Shown: in pieces, positions 59,937 through 64,000 of the stretch | Position numbering within the stretch: position 1 is the stretch's first letter | How the letters are laid out: the number at the start of each line of letters is the position of its first letter | Source of the DNA: Photobacterium sanguinicancri | GTDB lineage: Bacteria; Pseudomonadota; Gammaproteobacteria; Enterobacterales; Vibrionaceae | Length of the DNA stretch: 64,000 bases | Reading direction: 5' to 3' | Assembly (NCBI RefSeq): GCF_024346675.1 | Contig: NZ_AP024851.1 | Location: 744,001 to 808,000 of the forward strand | Made by a program: the position numbers and the translations under genes | The notes under the pieces: model-generated | The model's input: only the letters and a program-made list of their open reading frames with translations | Told to the model about the DNA's origin: nothing | Database searches by the model: none

Positions 59937-61046
59937 TTAACCTTGCTGTTTCTCTGCAGGGAAGGCATACATTTTCTTTAAAATTTCAGCTACACCCGAT
60001 GATTGCGATGCAAGCTTGTCTTCAAACATTTGGCGTTCTGTCGCCGTCACAGATTCATGTTCAATGCCAGCAGCTAAGTAGTTTGCAGGGAACAATTTGT
60101 AGTTCTGCGTGATCTGGCGATCAATCTCTACAGCCAACTCTTCTGGTGTTTCAAATTCAGTGCCAATCACATCGCCAAAGCTGACATGAATACGACGCTT
60201 TTGGCCAACAATGCCTTTGATGATACTGTCGATATCTTCCAGTTCACCTTTTTCGTAGCTGCCCTTAGTGCGAATTTGATCTAACTCTTGAGCTTTTGCA
60301 ATATCACACGGGTCGTTTTCGTAAGAAATAGCAACAGGGACAATATTAAGTGAAGCCATAAACTCAGAGAAACTCTGCTTACGCTTACGCCCTTCCATGT
60401 TGAACATTTTCAAGATAGCTGGCTCTGTTTTATCATTACCATCTTTTGCTCGGCCTTCTTTCTGTGCAATCCAGATTGAATGGCCTGTTTCGATTGAATC
60501 TGCAATGTAGCTCGACAATAAGCCCAATGATTTCAGCATTTCACGTGGTGCTTTGATAGAGCGCTTAACAATAAAGCTCTTATTCAAACGCATCAACTCA
60601 GTAGCACAAGGCTTTTTCAGTAGATTGTCACCAATCGCAATACGCACCGATTTGAACTTTTGGTTAAACAAACACCAGTTAACAATCGCTGGGTCCATCG
60701 CAATATCACGGTGGTTAGACACAAATAAATAAGCCTGCTTCATATCCAGCTTATCTAAACCACTATGCGTAATGGTGTCACATGATTGTTCAAGTGTTGC
60801 GGCCATGTACTTAGCAACATGATTCTGAACATCTTCAACTGTATTGATATTCGACCATTTGTTTACAAGAAAACGACGAATGATCGGACGAAGCAGCCAA
60901 CCAAAAATACCCGAAAGCTGTGGGAAGCGGTAATTTAGAATAGCAGTGATGAACTCATCATCATTCACTAGACGCTCAATTGCGCCATTAACTTCGCTGT
61001 CGTTGTACGGGCGAATTTCTTTATAAATATCGTTAGTTGTTTGCAC
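59937..61046 (-). CDS. PlsC-like glycerolipid acyltransferase
   Basis: The product has 369 residues. The acyltransferase motif is NHRDIAMDPAIVN (the HxxxxD variant of HX4D) near residue 110. IAQKEGRAKDG near 200 matches the second block (usually PEGTRS). It lacks obvious membrane helices in the core. Members of this longer type are annotated as 1-acylglycerol-3-phosphate acyltransferases or, less specifically, lipid acyltransferases. It is divergent from the AraC-like regulator gene across 284 bases. Confidence 0.8.
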   Translation of the reverse strand: MQTTNDIYKEIRPYNDSEVNGAIERLVNDDEFITAILNYRFPQLSGIFGWLLRPIIRRFLVNKWSNINTVEDVQNHVAKYMAATLEQSCDTITHSGLDKLDMKQAYLFVSNHRDIAMDPAIVNWCLFNQKFKSVRIAIGDNLLKKPCATELMRLNKSFIVKRSIKAPREMLKSLGLLSSYIADSIETGHSIWIAQKEGRAKDGNDKTEPAILKMFNMEGRKRKQSFSEFMASLNIVPVAISYENDPCDIAKAQELDQIRTKGSYEKGELEDIDSIIKGIVGQKRRIHVSFGDVIGTEFETPEELAVEIDRQITQNYKLFPANYLAAGIEHESVTATERQMFEDKLASQSSGVAEILKKMYAFPAEKQQG

Positions 61047-61330
61047 AATTATGCTTCATCAATAATAAAAACTGGGTCATTTTACGCAGAAATACCTGCA
61101 TTCATAGTGATGCAACGTAATAAGACGCATGGTTGGAGGTCTTACCAGAGCAATTGTTCTACTCTCCGCCTAATTAGACATCAGAATAACTTAAAACCCC
61201 GAATAATGTCAGCAAGGCATTGCTTTTTCGTTACAAAAGTCACCAAATAATCCTAGTCTTACTAGTGGATGTGTTGACGATCAAGTCAAAAGCTATCACT
61301 ATGTGCGGGCTTATTTGCAAGAGAATACGT

Positions 61331-62023
61331 ATGAAACAAGCTATTGAGTTTACCCACCAGCAATACCCTTATTTATCTGTAGGCCCGCGCCGTAAAAGTA
61401 TGACGTCTTATATGGTCGCTGTAACGCAAGGTGCTGCACTTATCCGCCTTGGTAAAAACGAACATTTGATCCCTCAGGGACATGGTTTTTGGGTACCATT
61501 CGAGTGCTTACATGCTTTAACTATTCTGCCTGGCAGCCAAATCAAGCGTGTCGATATTTCTGCACGTATAACCCACCCTGTTTGCACGGAAGCGGGTTTC
61601 TTCTCACTCTCTCCGCTTGTTTCTGTACTGCTGACTGAACTAGAGAATACAGCAGAAGAACAGCAAATATGGGATGGGCCATACGGTCGTTTACTGGCCG
61701 TTCTAAAAGATCAGCTCATCAATATTAAAGTTGATAACAAGTCGCTATGTCCTGATCTGACTAAGCACTATCAAGAATCACTTAAAATCGCTTTAAACGG
61801 TGACAAGGTAACCGATCAACCTGCCGCCAAAGTGATTTCTGAAAAGCTTCACATTAATTTAGCTGAATTAGAAATCACGCTGCTGATGCGAGAAGCATTA
61901 AGACTGGCACGCTCAGGGCGTAAACCAGACAAGATTGCAGAAGAGCTGAGCGTTGATATTAAATACCTTGAGACACTGTCTCTGCCTATTTTAGGAAAGC
62001 CGCTATCAGCGTTAAATGATTAA
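61331..62023 (+). CDS. AraC-like regulator with shortened DNA-binding domain
   Basis: The product has 230 residues from the ATG at 61331. An N-terminal cupin-type sensor region (about 25-75: YMVAVTQGAALIRLGKNEHL, then HGFWVPFECLHALTIL) resembles AraC-type regulators of the NimR kind. The C-terminal half keeps only part of the AraC DNA-binding region: LLMREALRLARSGRKPDKIAEELSV is like the second helix-turn-helix, while the first is hard to see. It may be a degenerate or divergent regulator. It could control the divergent acyltransferase gene. Confidence 0.6.
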   Translation: MKQAIEFTHQQYPYLSVGPRRKSMTSYMVAVTQGAALIRLGKNEHLIPQGHGFWVPFECLHALTILPGSQIKRVDISARITHPVCTEAGFFSLSPLVSVLLTELENTAEEQQIWDGPYGRLLAVLKDQLINIKVDNKSLCPDLTKHYQESLKIALNGDKVTDQPAAKVISEKLHINLAELEITLLMREALRLARSGRKPDKIAEELSVDIKYLETLSLPILGKPLSALND

Positions 62024-62046
62024 GCGCAAGATCTTTGCTTGAGACA

Positions 62047-62092
62047 ATAAGTGATGTCGATAAAACTTGGTTTATCACATCACTTTTTTTGT
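62047..62092 (+). terminator. Rho-independent terminator
   Basis: The stem AAGTGATGT-C-GATAAA pairs with TTTATC-ACATCACTT, leaving one bulged base, and is followed by a T run. Confidence 0.85.
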
Positions 62093-62103
62093 GTTCGATT
62101 TTT

Positions 62104-62142
62104 GAGTTTTAACTTAACTTTTAACTTAATAACTTAACTTAA
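62104..62142. repeat. AACTTAA short repeats
   Basis: Four to five copies of AACTTAA/TAACTT occur within 39 bases between convergent genes. No role is evident. Confidence 0.5.
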
Positions 62143-62175
62143 GACGGCTTATCTGAGAGTATTGATTGCAGGGCT

Positions 62176-62706
62176 TTATTGGAATGGAATTTCTAATTGC
62201 AGAAAAACGTCACTTGATTGTGAATCATGCCAGCGATAATCAAACCTGAACCGTAAGGCATCAGGATCTTCCCCCCCGACACCAAACGACATTAACAAGC
62301 CGTATTGACGGATCAAGTCTTCAATGTCTTTTATGTTCTTTATATCAACTTCTTTTTCTTTATTTTCGTCAGGCATCCAAAAGCCCAAGCCATAAAAAGT
62401 GGAAGCCGCACGCGCACTCATAACGGGTGAGTCGTCTTCGACTAATCCAGACCAATCATTCCAGAACTGGCCATTAAATTCTTCATCTTCTTGCCAACTC
62501 GGCAAATCCGTTGAACTGGCTAAACTGGGTTCAATAAGGAAATCAGGAATGATAACCGCACTACAGCGTTGATCATGAAGAACATTGTTGTTTGAAATAA
62601 CCGATGCAGCAGAATATGGATTACATGAGAGTGCAAAAGCATCAGCTGAGACGAGCAATATGCCGCTGATACCGAATAACGTTAATTTAATTCTACATAC
62701 ACTCAA
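62176..62706 (-). CDS. Secreted protein of unknown function
   Basis: The product has 176 residues. The signal peptide (about 1-26: LTLFGISGILLVSADAFALS) suggests export. The mature part is acidic and carries GQFWNDWSGLVEDDSPV and TFYGLGFWMPDENKE, and ends in FLQLEIPFQ with beta-strand character. I do not recognise a family. Two cysteines near the N-terminus could form a disulfide. It stands alone, with no operon partner. Confidence 0.65.
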   Translation of the reverse strand: MSVCRIKLTLFGISGILLVSADAFALSCNPYSAASVISNNNVLHDQRCSAVIIPDFLIEPSLASSTDLPSWQEDEEFNGQFWNDWSGLVEDDSPVMSARAASTFYGLGFWMPDENKEKEVDIKNIKDIEDLIRQYGLLMSFGVGGEDPDALRFRFDYRWHDSQSSDVFLQLEIPFQ

Positions 62707-62817
62707 ATCTATGCCTTACTTCAATCACTTCGGGTGTGACACCCAAAAACTTCGATTTCATCTTAAAAGCGACTCACTTCATATGTTATAGAATAAAAAA
62801 CATCGAAACAATGTTGA

Positions 62818-63342
62818 TTATTCAAACTTGAACCGAGAATCATCTACTAGCATTGTAGCGACTTTCTTCGTGGTTAGATGTGAAATAGAACAACTACTCG
62901 CAAGTTTGTCCCTAATTAATGTGCTTCTTATCTTTAGCGTTTCAGGGCATGCCAATACTTGCCAAGCTGCAGTAATCTCTTCTGACTTATAAAACTTATG
63001 GAAGTGCGCGAAGTTATCAGGACCGATAACAAAAGTGATTTCAGCATCTGGGATTCGCTTTTGAAGTTCTGTTAACACAGCATAGGTTGTGATGGCTTCA
63101 TCGCCCGTCGCTATGGCCTCTTCTATCCGACATAGTTCTAGATTTGTTAATCCACTATCGTCAATAAACGCTGATACAAGTTCACAACGCGCGTCATAAT
63201 CGAGCATTTTTTTACCCCAAGCATGTGAATAGCTCGGCAAAAGTAAGACACGATCAAAACGTGTTAAACGTTTTAAAACAGATAAGTGCCCTAAACTTGG
63301 TGGATTAAAAGCACTCCCAAATACGGCTATAGACTGTGTCAT
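62818..63342 (-). CDS. NadD-like nicotinate-nucleotide adenylyltransferase
   Basis: The product has 174 residues. The nucleotidyltransferase motif is GSAFNPPSLGH (residues 9-19, the GxFxPxHxGH type with Ser where His is usual), and RSTLIRDKL near the C-terminus is the second motif ((I/R)SSTxIR). The FVIGPDNFAHFHKF segment matches the NadD ATP-site region. NadD makes the dinucleotide from NaMN. The divergent nadE completes NAD synthesis, so a NAD role is well supported, although this may be a second copy beside a housekeeping nadD. Confidence 0.78.
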   Translation of the reverse strand: MTQSIAVFGSAFNPPSLGHLSVLKRLTRFDRVLLLPSYSHAWGKKMLDYDARCELVSAFIDDSGLTNLELCRIEEAIATGDEAITTYAVLTELQKRIPDAEITFVIGPDNFAHFHKFYKSEEITAAWQVLACPETLKIRSTLIRDKLASSCSISHLTTKKVATMLVDDSRFKFE

Positions 63343-63362
63343 GCGTTTAAGTCCTTTATTTA

Positions 63363-63384
63363 TGCATTTCTGTAAATAAATGCC
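63363..63384. promoter_or_regulatory. Inverted repeat in the divergent nadD-like/nadE promoter region
   Basis: TTTATTT and AAATAAA arms flank about 12 bases (ATGCATTTCTGT) between the two NAD genes. It could be an operator for a NAD regulator, but AT-rich arms of this kind arise easily by chance. Confidence 0.35.
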
Positions 63385-63513
63385 AGAATAGCATTGATCA
63401 TCACGTAGAGTTATCGCATGATTTTGCTAAAGCTTTAACGCATTTATTCACTTTTGTAGTCATATCGGATTCAAGTGAACACTATTTGGGCAAAGCCCGA
63501 GGATTACGTAACG

Positions 63514-64000
63514 ATGGAACAGCTAATTCGTGCAGAAATGCGCGTTCTACCAGAAATTGATGTGAATTTTGAAATTCAACGCCGTGTCGCTTTCATTAAA
63601 AAGACAATGAAGCAATCAGGCTGTAAATCAATTGTACTAGGGATCAGCGGTGGCGTAGATTCAACAACCTGTGGTCGTTTAGCCCAACTGGCCGTTAATG
63701 AACTAAATGCTGAATCAGAGACACAAGATCACCAGTTTATTGCCGTCCGTCTCCCTTACGGTGAGCAGAAAGATGAAGACGAAGCTCAAATTGCTTTATC
63801 TTTCATCCAGCCTTCTCAATCAGTGAGTGTCAATATTAAAGATGGCGTAGACGGTATACACGCGAGTACCCTATTCGCCCTTGAAGGCACAGGCCTTATT
63901 CCTAATGACTCTGCAAAAATTGACTTTGTGAAGGGTAACGTGAAAGCACGTGCTCGTATGATCGCACAGTATGAAATTGCTGGTCTTGTCGGTGGACTTG
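63514..64000 (+). CDS. nadE: NH3-dependent NAD synthetase, 3' end cut by window edge
   Basis: The frame is open from the ATG at 63514 to the window end, giving 162 of about 275 residues. The ATP-pyrophosphatase P-loop is [15 protein letters not shown] (about 43-57). [17 protein letters not shown] and [19 protein letters not shown] follow E. coli NadE closely. No glutaminase domain is present before it, so it uses ammonia. It converts nicotinic acid adenine dinucleotide to NAD and is divergent from the NadD-like gene. Confidence 0.95.
   Translation, partial: MEQLIRAEMRVLPEIDVNFEIQRRVAFIKKTMKQSGCKSIVLGISGGVDSTTCGRLAQLAVNELNAESETQDHQFIAVRLPYGEQKDEDEAQIALSFIQPSQSVSVNIKDGVDGIHASTLFALEGTGLIPNDSAKIDFVKGNVKARARMIAQYEIAGLVGGL

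Noticed and set aside
1..64000. tRNA, rRNA, CRISPR arrays and intact insertion sequences
   Set aside because: None were recognised on reading both strands; a covariance-model and repeat search would be needed to exclude small ones.

Overview
The window reads as chromosome of a marine gammaproteobacterium of the family Vibrionaceae, most likely a Photobacterium close to P. profundum. The evidence is an AT-leaning base composition, Vibrionaceae-type small proteins (including a SEC-C protein of a family I remember as named after a P. profundum locus), ydbH-ynbE-ydbL, ybgA-phrB-type and nadE neighbourhoods. I cannot run a search, so the species is inference. No rRNA, tRNA, CRISPR array or intact insertion sequence was seen.

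Layout. 1-3500: end of a YeiH-type membrane protein, an APH-fold kinase, a lipoprotein with a degenerate retropepsin motif and a small outer-membrane barrel. 3763-7472: LysR regulator, opine-dehydrogenase-like enzyme and YfcC-type transporter, a likely amino acid/opine unit. 7835-13093: an anaerobic DMSO-reductase-type operon (dmsABC, TorD-like chaperone, NapF-like ferredoxin) preceded by an FNR-like box. 13398-23287: a tightly packed ten- or eleven-gene light/singlet-oxygen type operon (DUF523-YbgA protein, MerR regulator, photolyase, SnoaL-like, SDR, FAD enzyme, DUF1365, CFA-like methyltransferase, DUF2878, chalcone-isomerase-like, DUF3833), preceded by repeated TTGTACAA operator-like boxes. 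23374-32871: housekeeping and stress genes (YbjD nuclease, glyoxalase, sulfur transporter, M48 protease, MenI thioesterase, U32 protein, GNAT, methyltransferase, SEC-C protein).

33038-36985 holds ydbL-ynbE-ydbH, an intermembrane lipid-bridge system. 37221-44481 carries a YhaJ-like regulator, a Pat-type acetyltransferase, a SPOR lipoprotein and a D-Ala-D-Ala ligase. 44567-46342 is a Fic toxin with its small antitoxin, next to a Cre-like recombinase facing them. 46611-50036 has a duplicated small protein, a second retropepsin-like protein with an intact catalytic motif, a HAD phosphatase, YciH, and a bactofilin overlapping an M23 peptidase gene.

50380-53600 is a decayed accessory segment: a broken cytochrome P460 gene, a broken phage-type regulator and several small phage-like or orphan genes. 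53664-64000 returns to chromosomal genes: DUF3297, an extra RpoS-like sigma factor, a YceB-like lipoprotein, ChrA with a divergent LysR gene, an OmpA-type lipoprotein, an acyltransferase with a divergent short AraC-like regulator, and a NadD-like adenylyltransferase divergent from nadE.

The segment most worth follow-up is the 13.3-23.3 kb operon. It combines DNA photorepair with a membrane-lipid modification set under a MerR protein whose C-terminal domain lacks the usual B12-binding signature. The Fic/recombinase pair and the extra sigma factor come next.
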